Origin: Nitrospirota bacterium
GTDB lineage: Bacteria; Nitrospirota; Nitrospiria; Nitrospirales; Nitrospiraceae
Assembly: GCA_040755395.1 (NCBI GenBank)
Contig: JBFMAX010000003.1
Span: forward strand, 1-64,000
Reading direction: 5' to 3'
Length of the DNA: 64,000 nt
Positions 42,256 to 51,591 of this stretch are shown here, in pieces. A program made the translations under genes and the position numbers. Below the pieces are notes generated by a model that made no database searches, was not told the origin of the DNA, and saw only the letters and a program-made list of their open reading frames with translations. How positions within the stretch are numbered: position 1 is the first letter of the stretch; each line of letters opens with the position of its first letter.

Positions 42256-42744
42256 TGAAGACCCTTCGGTTCAGTCCGGTTGAAATCGGTCGGGCTTGCG
42301 CAACGAAAACGAGGAAGTGAATTTTCGGTTCGCTTCTTGTGAATTGACTCTGAATAACGGGTGAATCAATGATACCCATACTCCGCTTTATGATCCTATA
42401 CAAGCCACTACATACTGGCGTCTCGTGTTCCTGCTGCGCCCGTATATGGGGTCATGTAATACATGGAATATTCGCGTCCCGTCACCGCCCAGTCCGGTGC
42501 ATGTCGCCTCGGCGGGCAGAGACTGGTGCAAGACATCCGACTGTCAGGTTTGACCGCGCAGCCCTGACTCGCGTCATCTTACCCTGGCAATTTCCCTACC
42601 TGTCGCAGGAAGGCCCGGCGGGAGTAGATTGTTATGGTTTATTGATCGCTCGCCGAGGGCGGAATGGCGGCCGGTTCCGGCTTGCGCCGCCCGTAGGCAC
42701 AAAGGAGACTCCAGCGGCCATGTGAAACGCCGGAGACTCACGCC
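42256..42744. other. Divergent intergenic region
   Basis: This 489-bp gap separates minus-strand mini zinc genes from the plus-strand aldolase/dehydrogenase. It has lower GC than its neighbours in the middle (TATACAAGCCACTACATACT). TTGACT at about 42341 followed by AATGAT 18 nt later is a weak sigma-70-like candidate. No gene or RNA was recognised. Confidence 0.35.
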
Positions 42745-44805
42745 ATGCAAAGCCGATGGTGTGACGAAAAGGCCGCCCATCTGGAAGGGCTTGAGGCGCT
42801 GGTATATGCCACGCGGACGATCGGACAGGAACCGCAATTGGTACTCTGGGGCGGAGGCAATTCATCCGCCAAGGTCGAAACAGCGGACCATTGCGGGCGG
42901 GATATCCGGGTCTTGTGGATCAAGGGCAGCGGCTCGGATATGCGGACGATCACGCCGAGTCAGTTCACCCCGCTTCGCCTTGACGACCTGCAGCTCCTCA
43001 TGCAACGGGAGGCGATGTCGGATGAAGAGATGGTCGCCTATCTCGGCCGCTGCGTGTTGGACCCCCATGCGCCCAAGCCGTCCATCGAGACATTGCTGCA
43101 CGCCTTTCTCCCTGCGCCGCATGTCTATCATACGCACGCCGATTCCGTCTGCGCGCTCACGGATACGTCGGACAGCGCAAAACTGATCCGGACCGTCTAC
43201 GGCGATGATGTCGTATTGATCCCCTACGTCAGGCCCGGATTCCGGCTGGCCAAGCTGGTCGCAGAAGCCTATCGGCGCAGGCCGGATACGGACGCCGCCA
43301 TCCTCGATAAGCATGGCTTGGTGGCGTGGGGCGACACTCCGAAGGAAGCCTATCTGCGCACGATCGAGATCGTCTCGCGGGCCGAACGATTCATCCGCCG
43401 CGCCGGAGCGGGCCGTGACCGCCGGCCGGATTCGCCGCTCGTGACGCCGGCGCCGGCCGAGCGCCGATGCCTGGCCGCTCTCCTCGCGCCGATCCTGCGC
43501 GGCGCGTTAAGCCGAGACCGTCGCGTCGTGCTGAACTTTGACGACAGCAGATCGGTGCTGGAGTTCGTCAACGACCCTCGCGCACAGACGCTCTCGCAGG
43601 TCGGACCGTTCACGCCGGATCACCTTCTCCATACCAAGGCCAAACCGCTTTTCCTGAGACTTTCACCCTCGTGGGATCAGGAATCGCTCAGGCAGATAGT
43701 GGGTCAAGCGGTCGAACGCTACCGCCGTGATTATGTCCGGCACTTCGAGCGTTATCGCTCGCCGGGCCTCACCATGCTCGATCCCCACCCGCGGGTCATC
43801 CTGGTGCCCGGCGTGGGCATGTTCACCACAGGCAAGGACCGCCGGGCGGCCCGCATCACGCACGATCTGTACCGGCATACCATGCGCGTGATCCGCGAGG
43901 CTTCCGCCATCGATACATACCGATCCCTGTCGCCGAAGGACCTGCACGAGTTCGAATACTGGCCGCTCGAGAACTTCAAGCTGACGCTGCTGCCGCCGGA
44001 AAAACAATTGTCCCGGCGAATCGCGCTGGTGACCGGCGCGGCCGGCGGGATCGGTCGGGCGATTGCGGGCCTGTTGGTCCGGGAGGGGGCTTCGGTAATC
44101 CTGGCCGATCTGGATCGGGACAGAGCGCGGACTCTGTCCGAGGAACTCAATGCACAGTCCGGCGAAGAGAACACCGTCGCGATCGCGATGGATGTCACCC
44201 GTGAGGCCGGTGTGGTCGAGGGATTCAGCAAGGCGGTCCTAGCCTACGGCGGGCTGGATATCCTGGTGTCCAATGCGGGGATTGCGCGGAGCGCTCCGGT
44301 CGATCGGCTCACGCTGAAGGATTGGAATGAGACCCTGGCGGTGAACGCGACCGGGCATTTCCTGGTCTGTCGGGAGGCCATGCAGGTCTTCAAGCGGCAG
44401 GGGCTCGGCGGGAATATCGTCGTGGTGGCGAGCAAGAACGCGTTGGCGCCGGGCAAACATTTTGGTCCCTACTCCGCCTCGAAGGCGGCGCAAGTCCAAT
44501 TGGCTCGCATCCTCGCCCTCGAAGGAGCGGAGTATGGCGTGCGGGTCAACGTCGTCAATCCCGATGCCGTGTTCGAAGGGTCCGGTCTGTGGTCCGCCGA
44601 ACTCCGGCGGGCCCGCGCGACGGCGTATGGAATTCCCGTCGAGAGCATCGAAGCCTATTGCGTGTCGCGCAGCCTCTTGAAGGTCAAAGTCCTACCCCAG
44701 GATGTGGCCGAAGCCGTCTTGTTCCTGGCGTCCGACCGGTCTGCAAAGACCACCGGCGCCATCCTTCCTGTCGACGGCGGCGTGAAGGAGGCGTTTCCCC
44801 GCTGA
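42745..44805 (+). CDS. Bifunctional class II aldolase / short-chain dehydrogenase
   Basis: The product is 686 residues. The N-terminal ~420 residues are a class II aldolase (RhaD/AraD type): LVLWGGGNSSAKVE, metal site VYHTHADSVCALTD, and ILDKHGLVAWGDTPKEAYLR. The C-terminal ~250 residues are an SDR with the NAD-binding ALVTGAAGGIGRAIAGLLV, NAG in LVSNAGIARSAPVDR, and catalytic Ser-Tyr-Lys with YSASKAAQ. In this family an L-rhamnulose- or fuculose-type phosphate is cleaved and the lactaldehyde oxidised. The SDR catalytic Ser region (VVVASKNALAPGKHFGPY) is intact. Confidence 0.92.
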   Translation: MQSRWCDEKAAHLEGLEALVYATRTIGQEPQLVLWGGGNSSAKVETADHCGRDIRVLWIKGSGSDMRTITPSQFTPLRLDDLQLLMQREAMSDEEMVAYLGRCVLDPHAPKPSIETLLHAFLPAPHVYHTHADSVCALTDTSDSAKLIRTVYGDDVVLIPYVRPGFRLAKLVAEAYRRRPDTDAAILDKHGLVAWGDTPKEAYLRTIEIVSRAERFIRRAGAGRDRRPDSPLVTPAPAERRCLAALLAPILRGALSRDRRVVLNFDDSRSVLEFVNDPRAQTLSQVGPFTPDHLLHTKAKPLFLRLSPSWDQESLRQIVGQAVERYRRDYVRHFERYRSPGLTMLDPHPRVILVPGVGMFTTGKDRRAARITHDLYRHTMRVIREASAIDTYRSLSPKDLHEFEYWPLENFKLTLLPPEKQLSRRIALVTGAAGGIGRAIAGLLVREGASVILADLDRDRARTLSEELNAQSGEENTVAIAMDVTREAGVVEGFSKAVLAYGGLDILVSNAGIARSAPVDRLTLKDWNETLAVNATGHFLVCREAMQVFKRQGLGGNIVVVASKNALAPGKHFGPYSASKAAQVQLARILALEGAEYGVRVNVVNPDAVFEGSGLWSAELRRARATAYGIPVESIEAYCVSRSLLKVKVLPQDVAEAVLFLASDRSAKTTGAILPVDGGVKEAFPR

Positions 44806-44844
44806 GAGCGACGGCAACGGGGCCGTCTTGTGCAGCCGCGTTTC

Positions 44845-44915
44845 GTTAAAGGTTAAGCGTTAACCGTTCAACGTGAAACGTCTTGAGGCGATTAACGCAT
44901 AACATCCAACGATGA
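44845..44915. repeat. GTTAAAGGTTAAGCG / CGTGAAACG repeat tract
   Basis: Short units TTAAAGGTTAAGCGTTAACC and CAACGTGAAACG, then ATTAACGCATAACATCCAAC, follow the aldolase gene. They are the same classes as at 28019 and 50300. Confidence 0.65.
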
Positions 44916-44989
44916 ATGGGCCGCCGCACCCGCCAAGCGCGGGTACCCGGCCGGCGGACTGTTTCAACATCCTGCTGGAGCTGACTGCC

Positions 44990-45667
44990 TCAGGCTAAGT
45001 AGGCTGCGACGATGCCGGAGAGCACGATCCCATCGAACGTGCCCGCCCCGCCGATGCTGGCCATGCCGGTCGCGATTCGCTCGACATCGCGAAGGTGCAA
45101 CAGATCGGCGCCGATGAGCGGGCCGAGCACACCGGCGATGAAGGCCACGGGTGTCGCCTGCTCCGGTGCGAGTACCAAGGCGCTGATCGCCGCCGTGAAC
45201 GGCGGAACGAACCCCGGCAACGCGATGCCGATCCCTTCGATCGGTTTGGCCGTCCAGTAACACACCGCCGCGGTGATCGCGGCGGCCACGACCAACCCTG
45301 AGACGCTCTCCGGGCCCTCTCCAAGAAGGTAGGCCGTCTCATAAGCGGCCAGGCCGACCGGGACGACGCATCCGCCGACATTCACCGCGATCACGGTCTC
45401 CCGGCGGATCCGCCGGAATCTAGGCCACCATCCGGGAATTCCGAACACCGCGAACGGATCCGCGAGAAGGGTCTCCGTCCGGGCGATCCGCTTCACCGGG
45501 ACGTTGACCGCACCGCCGATAAAGATCGCCAGCACCAGCAGCGCAGCGGTGGCGGGTTCCAGCTTCAGTTTGAGGAGCGCCGCCGTGAAGAGATGGCCGA
45601 AGACGACCGGAAGCAGGACGAGCAGGAGCAGAAACAGGATGAGCGGGAAGCAACCCCAGGGCTTCAT
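44990..45667 (-). CDS. DUF1614 membrane protein
   Basis: The product is 225 residues from the ATG at 45667. About six to seven membrane helices are visible (FPLILFLLLLVLLPVVFGHL, ATAALLVLAIFIGGAVNVPV, ETVIAVNVGGCVVPVGLAAY, GLVVAAAITAAVCYWTAKPI). The family motif region is VNVGGCVVP with IALPGFVPPFTAAISALVLA and PLIGADLLHLRDV. It is a DUF1614 integral membrane protein of unknown function. It is divergent from the tryptophanase-like gene, 83 nt away. Confidence 0.85.
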   Translation of the reverse strand: MKPWGCFPLILFLLLLVLLPVVFGHLFTAALLKLKLEPATAALLVLAIFIGGAVNVPVKRIARTETLLADPFAVFGIPGWWPRFRRIRRETVIAVNVGGCVVPVGLAAYETAYLLGEGPESVSGLVVAAAITAAVCYWTAKPIEGIGIALPGFVPPFTAAISALVLAPEQATPVAFIAGVLGPLIGADLLHLRDVERIATGMASIGGAGTFDGIVLSGIVAAYLA

Positions 45668-45750
45668 GGACGGCGGACGATCTCTTGATCTGCTCCCCAT
45701 CCTCAACCATCATAGGGAGCCGAGTCAATGAATGAAGGGGGTACGTCGCG

Positions 45751-48522
45751 ATGTCGTCATCTCGAACCCGTCGTGAGCCGGCGCCGTCGGGCGCGGTCGG
45801 CGAATCCTTCCGCATCAAGATGGTGCAGACTCTCCGGAAGGTACCCTACGACGTCCGGGTGGCGGCGCTCAAGGAGGCGGATTACAACGTGCTGCGCCTG
45901 CCGCGCGACCGCGTGTATCTGGACTTCGGCACCGCCCGCGGGAATGCGGGTCTCACCGACAAGCAACTGTCCGCCTTGATGATCGGGGACGAGGCCTACG
46001 CCGGGAGCGCGAACTTTTACGCGCTCGAAGAGACATGCCGCCAGGTCTTCGGGAAACGGTTCACCGTCCCGACCCATCAAGGGCGAGGGGCCGAGCATTT
46101 GATCCTTCGCGGGCTCCTTCGAGCCGGCGAGACCGTCGTCACCAACGGCAACCTCTGTACGCTCACCGCGCTCGCGACGCAGGCGGGCCTTCGCGTCGAG
46201 ACGCTCCTGACGGAGGAAGCGTACGATCCGCGCGCGAAGGAGGCGTTTAAGGCCGACCTCCCGGTCGATCGTTTGGAGGGGCGGCTGAAGGCCGGCGGAG
46301 TCCGTCTCCTGCTCGTCGGCGCGAGCGTCCCGCAGTTCGGCGGCCAGCCTCTCTCGTTAGACAACCTCCAGGCCTGCGCCTCGCTCGCCCGCCGCTACGG
46401 GGCTCCGGTGGTGTTGGACGCGTCGATGCTGGCGTCCGCCGCCTTTCTCTACAAGGTCAACCGGGCGGCGGCCGGCGGGGTGCCCGATCTCATCCGGCGC
46501 TATGCCGACGCCTGCGACATTCTGTACCTGAGCGGGCGCGAAGACGCCGGCTGCCATACGGGCGGCCTCATCGCCACGAACGACGAGCAGTGGCACGTCG
46601 CGTTCCGCAGTTCGGTCGTGGTCTATGAAGGGTTGCACACCTACGGCGGCCAAGCCGGTCGCGACATGCAGGTTCTGGCTCAGGGGCTCCGGGACATGCT
46701 GGACGAAAGCTACTTGGCCTTCCGCCGGCGCAAGCTGGAGTACCTGGCCGGGTATCTGGAGGAGGCCGGCTTTCCGGTGCATCGACCGCTCGGTTTTTCG
46801 GGTGTGGTGATCGACACGCCGAGCGTCTCAGCCTGCGGTCTCACGGATCTGGGCGATCACACGTGGCGCTCCGCCAACCTGGCCGCCTTGTTCTATCTCG
46901 TCTCCGGCATCCGCACCCGCCCGTTGGACGGAAGGGCCTTCGGGCGACAGGGCGATCTGCTGGGCGTCTATGTCCCGCGCCGCTGCTACACCGAACGGCA
47001 GATCGACTACCTGATCGAAAGCTTCGAGCACCTCGCGCGGTACCGTATCGCCCATCCGCTCCGGGTCCGCGAGGCCGAGGCGCCGGCTCCTGAATTGACG
47101 CGCTTCGCGGTCGACGGCCCGTTCATCACCGAGTATCACAATGACTTCGCGCCGACCCACACGCCGGAACCCTACTTCATCAAGGTCGTCGAGCCCTTCC
47201 GGCTCAAGTCCGCGGCGGAGCGGACGCGCGCCATCAGGAAAGCGGGGTTCAACACCTTTCTGCTCCGGTCCGAGGATATTTACATCGATCTGCTCACCGA
47301 TTCCGGCACCGCCGCAATGAGCAACCGGCAGTGGGCCATGATGCTCGAAGTCCAGGAATCGGAACTCGGGAGCGAAGCCTCGCGCCTCTTCGTCGAGCGG
47401 TGCCGGGAGGTGCTGGGCTTCCGGCACATCCTGCCGACGCACCAGGGGCGCGCCGCCGAGCACCTCCTCTCCCAAGCCATGATCCGCCCCGGCCAATACG
47501 TGATCAACAACATGTACTTCACGACGACGCGGGAGCACCAGGAGCGGGCGGGCGGCGTCTTCGTCGATCTGATCGTGGACGAGGCCTACGACCCTCGTTC
47601 GGCGTATCCCTTCAAAGGGGACCTCGACCCGAAGAAGCTCGCGGACTTCATCGCGAAACACGGCGCGGAACGCATCGCGTATGTGTGCATTGAGACCAAC
47701 GTGAACATGGCCGGCGGCCAGCCGGTCTCGCTGGGGACGACGAAAGAGATCTCGGCCATCTGCCGCTACCATCGCATCCCGGTCATCTTCGATGCGACGC
47801 GGGTGGCGGAGAACGCCTACTTGATCAAGCAGCGGGAAGCGGCCTATGCGGGCTGGACGATCAAGGAGATTATCCGGGAACTCATGGCGCAGGGAGACGG
47901 GTGCACGATTTCCGCGAAGAAGGATGTGTTGGTGAACATCGGCGGCATTCTCGGGGTGAACGATCCGAAGCTGTACGAGCGTTGCGCCGCCTTGTGTGCG
48001 ACGTTCGAAGGAACGCCCTGGTCCGGAGGGCTGGCCAGTCGGGATCTGGCCGCCATGGCGGTGGGGTTGGAAGAGATGACCGACTTCGACTACATCAGCT
48101 CGCGCGTCGAGCAGGTTCATTATTTATGGACGCGCGTGCAGGAGGCCGGGGTGCCGGTGGTCGAGCCGCCGGGCGGCCACGCCGTCTTTCTGGACGCGCA
48201 GGCGTTTCTTCCCCACATCGCGCAGGAAGCGTTTCCGGCGCAGCGCCTGGCTGCAGCTCTGTACGAGACCTCGGGGGTGCGCGGGATGGAGCGGGGCATT
48301 GTCTCCGCCGGGCGCGATCCGGCCACCGGGCGGCACAGAGGGTCCAAACTGGAGCTGGTGCGATTGACCATTCCCCGGCGCGTCTACACGTACAGCCACA
48401 TGGACGTCGTCGCCGACGGCGTCATTGAGGTGTTCCGGCAACGGGAGCGGCTCACAGGACTCCGCATGGTCTACGAACCCCCGACGCTGCGCTTCTTCAC
48501 CGCCCGATTCGAGCCGATGTGA
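45751..48522 (+). CDS. Tandem tryptophanase/tyrosine phenol-lyase-like protein with a dead N-half
   Basis: The product is 923 residues and is two beta-eliminating lyase domains (~25-445 and ~460-920), each about the size of a full tryptophanase. The second keeps the PLP lysine motif ISAKKDVLVNIGG (K724), DATRVAENAYLIK, NMYFTTTREHQE and THQGRAAEHLL. The first keeps THQGRGAEHLI and EEAYDP but reads YLSGREDAGCHTGGLI at the lysine (R263-E264). It also has NGNLCTLTALA instead of NMYFTTTR and DASMLASAAFLYK instead of DATR. The first half therefore cannot form the usual PLP Schiff base. The substrate is unknown; the dead half may be structural or regulatory. Confidence 0.88.
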   Translation: MSSSRTRREPAPSGAVGESFRIKMVQTLRKVPYDVRVAALKEADYNVLRLPRDRVYLDFGTARGNAGLTDKQLSALMIGDEAYAGSANFYALEETCRQVFGKRFTVPTHQGRGAEHLILRGLLRAGETVVTNGNLCTLTALATQAGLRVETLLTEEAYDPRAKEAFKADLPVDRLEGRLKAGGVRLLLVGASVPQFGGQPLSLDNLQACASLARRYGAPVVLDASMLASAAFLYKVNRAAAGGVPDLIRRYADACDILYLSGREDAGCHTGGLIATNDEQWHVAFRSSVVVYEGLHTYGGQAGRDMQVLAQGLRDMLDESYLAFRRRKLEYLAGYLEEAGFPVHRPLGFSGVVIDTPSVSACGLTDLGDHTWRSANLAALFYLVSGIRTRPLDGRAFGRQGDLLGVYVPRRCYTERQIDYLIESFEHLARYRIAHPLRVREAEAPAPELTRFAVDGPFITEYHNDFAPTHTPEPYFIKVVEPFRLKSAAERTRAIRKAGFNTFLLRSEDIYIDLLTDSGTAAMSNRQWAMMLEVQESELGSEASRLFVERCREVLGFRHILPTHQGRAAEHLLSQAMIRPGQYVINNMYFTTTREHQERAGGVFVDLIVDEAYDPRSAYPFKGDLDPKKLADFIAKHGAERIAYVCIETNVNMAGGQPVSLGTTKEISAICRYHRIPVIFDATRVAENAYLIKQREAAYAGWTIKEIIRELMAQGDGCTISAKKDVLVNIGGILGVNDPKLYERCAALCATFEGTPWSGGLASRDLAAMAVGLEEMTDFDYISSRVEQVHYLWTRVQEAGVPVVEPPGGHAVFLDAQAFLPHIAQEAFPAQRLAAALYETSGVRGMERGIVSAGRDPATGRHRGSKLELVRLTIPRRVYTYSHMDVVADGVIEVFRQRERLTGLRMVYEPPTLRFFTARFEPM

Positions 48523-49000
48523 ACGACTCTCTCCGCGCGGCGGGTTGCAGAAGGAACAGGTGGCCGGCCGCTTCATCGCGTCGGTCGCTGTTGCCGAATC
48601 CGGCGATCGCCGGAAAGCGGCTCGCGCAGAGCCGGGCCAGGGTCCCTTCTGTAATAGGCGATGCCAAGGAAACGTAGGCCGCGACGGGCTGGGCGTTCGC
48701 GTGGGAGGTGAGAAAGTCGATGTGCCACCGGCGGATCTTGTCGCGGCGCAGATGGCGCGCGAGACGGTGGGCCAAGGTCACCGAGCGGCCACGGGCCGAT
48801 CCGACGTAGCCATACAATCCTCTGATGAACCGAATCCGCCCCAACCCTCCCACGCGCATGATGCTGGGTGTCATGGCAATCGCCAAGAGGTAGCAACCTC
48901 TTAAGCCCGAGAGGCGATCCAACGTGAGAACCGGTCTGAGTCCCCATTGACGCAGGAGACGGTCGAGAGGCGGAGCGAGCGGCGCGAGGCGCGCGGTCAT
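48497..49000 (-). CDS. DUF123 GIY-YIG-like nuclease-fold protein
   Basis: The product is 167 residues from the ATG at 49000, which overlaps the Mut7-C stop by 3 nt (ATGA). Features are GCYLLAIAM, GLYGYVGSARGRSVTLAHRL, ARHLRRDKIRRWHIDFL and an acidic/Cys-rich end. DUF123 belongs to the GIY-YIG superfamily and occurs alone or fused to endonuclease III. It probably acts on nucleic acid; the target is unknown. Its 3' end overlaps the convergent tryptophanase-like gene by 26 nt. Confidence 0.87.
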   Translation of the reverse strand: MTARLAPLAPPLDRLLRQWGLRPVLTLDRLSGLRGCYLLAIAMTPSIMRVGGLGRIRFIRGLYGYVGSARGRSVTLAHRLARHLRRDKIRRWHIDFLTSHANAQPVAAYVSLASPITEGTLARLCASRFPAIAGFGNSDRRDEAAGHLFLLQPAARRESFTSARIGR

Positions 49001-49485
49001 GCCGTGCGAAGTCGTTGCAACTCGCGACACAGGTTGGTCCAATGCGTGCCCGGCCAGTACACACGGCCGCATTGCGGGCACCGGATGAATTCACGATACT
49101 GGGCCGCGACGAATGGCGGAACGAGGGGTGCCGCCTGCTCCTTCGCAATGGGCTCCAAGAGCGCGTTACAGTCGGCGCAGCGGTACGCCGCTTGCCCGTT
49201 CGGGTCCAAGCACAAGCCTAACTCCCGGTTAAGTTGTCGAAGTTGGTCGTGCACGCGGTCGCCGGCGATCAGGGTGTGCCGGCCGCGGAGGATCCTGCGT
49301 TGGGCGAGGTACGTGTCGCGGGTCAGCAGCCAACGGTTCTCGTGGAGCACACGCTGGATCAGCACATCGTCGGCAATGACCTTCTCGTAAGCCGTGTCAT
49401 AGCCGAGGATGCGCAACCAGCGGGCCAGCTTGCCTAGCATGGCGTCGGCGAAGAAGCGGTAGAACGGGGAATGCGGCGACTTCAT
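48997..49485 (-). CDS. Mut7-C RNase domain protein
   Basis: This encodes 162 residues. A PIN-like Mut7-C domain comes first: FFADAMLGKLARWLRILGYD, TAYEKVIADDVLIQRVL and RWLLTRDTYLAQRRIL (acidic residues D14, D40 and D57 region). A zinc ribbon follows (YRCADCNALLEPI, IRCPQCGRVYWPGTHW). This two-part design is typical of Mut7-C proteins and predicts an RNase. It is translationally coupled to DUF123. Confidence 0.92.
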   Translation of the reverse strand: MKSPHSPFYRFFADAMLGKLARWLRILGYDTAYEKVIADDVLIQRVLHENRWLLTRDTYLAQRRILRGRHTLIAGDRVHDQLRQLNRELGLCLDPNGQAAYRCADCNALLEPIAKEQAAPLVPPFVAAQYREFIRCPQCGRVYWPGTHWTNLCRELQRLRTA

Positions 49486-49541
49486 GGCGTAGGCTTATTC
49501 TACCTTGCGCCTGGCCTCGGCAGCGATGGGGAGTTCACCGA

Positions 49542-50150
49542 ATGAATGTTCGATCGCTGCTCATCCCCCTGCTACTCGGAGGTTGCGCCTCGCCGGTTGA
49601 GGGCCTGTGGCCGCCAGCGGCGGGCGCCCCTTCGCACATGATTCATGTCTCGCTCGACACCTGGCATGCGATGATCGCGTTCCCCGGTGACACCCCTCAC
49701 GCGTATGAGGAATGGGGCTATGCCGAGCGCGCGTGGTATCTGGAAGGCCGGCAGGGGATCGGCGGGGTCCTCCGCGCGCTCTCTTGGCCGACCGAGGGGG
49801 TGGTGGAAGTGGGACATCACGACAAGGTCTGGGCGGATCGTACGCCGCAGCCGCCGGCCGAGCTGTTCACGTTTCACCTGAGCGAGGAAGGGCTTCGATG
49901 GCTCCGCGCCCACCTGAGCGCGACGATTGCGTCCCAGGAGCCGGTCGCCACAGTCGGGACCACAACGTTCTATCCCGCGGTTCACTCGTATCAGGCCTTC
50001 CATACCTGCCATCAGTACGCTGCTCACGCGTTAAGGGAAGCCGGTCTGCCGATCGCCCCGTTCCTGGCGTTCAGCCGGGGCGCCTTCGCCGTGCAACTGC
50101 GGCGCGCGGCGGGGAGGCCGGATAGCGCGCGGCTGCCGCCTCCGCGCTGA
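49542..50150 (+). CDS. DUF2459 (TIGR02117-like) lipoprotein
   Basis: This encodes 202 residues. A short signal has a lipobox-like LLLGGCAS. The family pattern is IHVSLDTWHAMIAFPGDTPH, EEWGYAERAWYLEG, VEVGHHDKVWADR, and late HSYQAFHTCHQYAAHALREA with a conserved Cys-His region. The role is unknown; relatives are called DUF2459 and occur in the envelope. It is followed by a hairpin-rich intergenic tract. Confidence 0.83.
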   Translation: MNVRSLLIPLLLGGCASPVEGLWPPAAGAPSHMIHVSLDTWHAMIAFPGDTPHAYEEWGYAERAWYLEGRQGIGGVLRALSWPTEGVVEVGHHDKVWADRTPQPPAELFTFHLSEEGLRWLRAHLSATIASQEPVATVGTTTFYPAVHSYQAFHTCHQYAAHALREAGLPIAPFLAFSRGAFAVQLRRAAGRPDSARLPPPR

Positions 50151-50235
50151 GGTTGGTATAATCCGGTGGACACAGTTCCGAAAATAGTTGTCATGAGCGC
50201 GAGGCGCCCACCCGTGTACGATGAGTCCGCTCACC

Positions 50236-50464
50236 TTCTCCCCCCCCAACATGGGGGGGAGGGGGCATTATCAGAACAGCCGGTAGCGAATAGCTGGTAG
50301 CCAAAAAACGTGATGCGTGATCCGTGAATCGTTAAACGTGAACCGTGGATCGTGACCTGTGCAGCCCACGATGAACGAATAACGGTTAACGAGTAACGAG
50401 TCTCTGTTGACCATTGACCGGTGACCATTGACGGTTGACGAATGACGCTTGACGAGTGACGGAT
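50236..50464. repeat. Composite intergenic repeat tract with C/G hairpin
   Basis: A C8/G7 palindrome (TCTCCCCCCCAACATGGGGG at 50238) is followed by several unit types in series: AGCGAATAGCTGGTAGCC; CGTGATCCGTGAATCG; GAACGAATAACGGTTAACGA; TTGACCATTGACCGGTGACC; and TTGACGAATGACGCTTGACG. This is the richest repeat tract in the window. The start codon of amrS is only just outside it, so it may include the amrS leader. Confidence 0.8.
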
Positions 50465-51556
50465 ATGACCACGGTCGTCCCGACGAAATACTGGCATCGC
50501 CTCGATGACGGGCGTATTCAGTGCGACCTCTGCCCGCGCTTCTGCAAGTTGCACGAGGGCCAGCAGGGCTTATGTTTCGTGCGGGCTCGGCAGGAGGATC
50601 GCATCGTATTGACCACCTATGGCCGGTCGAGCGGGTTCTGTGTGGATCCGATCGAGAAGAAACCGTTGAATCACTTTCTCCCCGGTACGTCCGTGTTGTC
50701 GTTCGGGACGGCCGGGTGCAACCTCTCCTGCAAGTTTTGCCAAAACTGGGACATGAGCAAGTCCCGGGAGATGGACCGGCTTGCCGATCAGGCTTCGCCG
50801 GAGACCATCGCACGGACCGCCGAGCGACTCGGCTGTCGCAGCGTCGCCTTCACCTACAATGATCCGGTGATTTTCCACGAATACGCCATCGACGTGGCCC
50901 AAGCCTGTCGCGCGCGCGGCGTCAAATCCGTCGCGGTGACAGCAGGCTATGTGTGCGAAAAGCCGCGCGAGGAGTTCTACCGGAACATGGATGCGGCCAA
51001 CGTGGATCTCAAGGGCTTCACCGAACGGTTCTATAAGCAGATTTGCGCCGGCAGCTTGCAGCCTGTGCTGGACACGCTGCTCAATCTCAAACATCATACG
51101 ACTGTGTGGTTCGAAATCACCGCGCTGCTGATCCCCGGAGAGAACGATTCGGAACAGGAGCTGGAAGCCCTTACGGAATGGATCGTGGAGCGATTGGGGC
51201 CGGAGGTGCCGATCCACTTCACGGCATTCCATCCGGACTGGAAAATGCTCGACCGACCTCCGACTCCGGCGGCCACATTGACGAAAGCTAGGCGCATCGC
51301 GATCAAGAACGGCCTTCGCTACGCCTTCACCGGGAACGTCCACGATGAGGACGGCGGCAGCACCTACTGCCATCGGTGCGGCCGCCGGCTGATCGGGCGC
51401 GATTGGTACGAGCTGACGGAATGGAATCTCACCGCGGAGGGCTCCTGCCGATTCTGCAGCCGATCCTGCACCGGAGTTTTTGAAGGTTGGCCCGGCTCTT
51501 GGGGCGCCCGCCGTCTCCCCGTGAGGCTCAGAGATTTCACCGAGCCTCTCCGCTGA
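50465..51556 (+). CDS. amrS: AmrS-type radical SAM enzyme
   Basis: The product is 363 residues. The radical SAM cluster is CNLSCKFCQNW (CxxxCxxC with W). An N-terminal zinc-like site is CDLCPRFCKLHEG, and a C-terminal one is TYCHRCGRRLIGR with CRFCSRSC. Conserved parts include VDPIEKKPLNHFLPGT, FTYNDPVIFHEYAIDVAQAC and FHPDWKM. This is the AmmeMemoRadiSam system radical SAM enzyme. The AMMECR1 and Memo partners are not in the window. Its start lies right after a repeat tract (GTG 50456 is also possible). Confidence 0.93.
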   Translation: MTTVVPTKYWHRLDDGRIQCDLCPRFCKLHEGQQGLCFVRARQEDRIVLTTYGRSSGFCVDPIEKKPLNHFLPGTSVLSFGTAGCNLSCKFCQNWDMSKSREMDRLADQASPETIARTAERLGCRSVAFTYNDPVIFHEYAIDVAQACRARGVKSVAVTAGYVCEKPREEFYRNMDAANVDLKGFTERFYKQICAGSLQPVLDTLLNLKHHTTVWFEITALLIPGENDSEQELEALTEWIVERLGPEVPIHFTAFHPDWKMLDRPPTPAATLTKARRIAIKNGLRYAFTGNVHDEDGGSTYCHRCGRRLIGRDWYELTEWNLTAEGSCRFCSRSCTGVFEGWPGSWGARRLPVRLRDFTEPLR

Positions 51557-51591
51557 CCCTTCCTCGTCGGGATGCTGAAGAGCGGTCGCGC

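Noticed and set aside
46828-48120. Minus-strand 430-codon frame opposite the tryptophanase-like gene
   Set aside because: It is antisense to a strong coding frame and has no motif or ribosome site.
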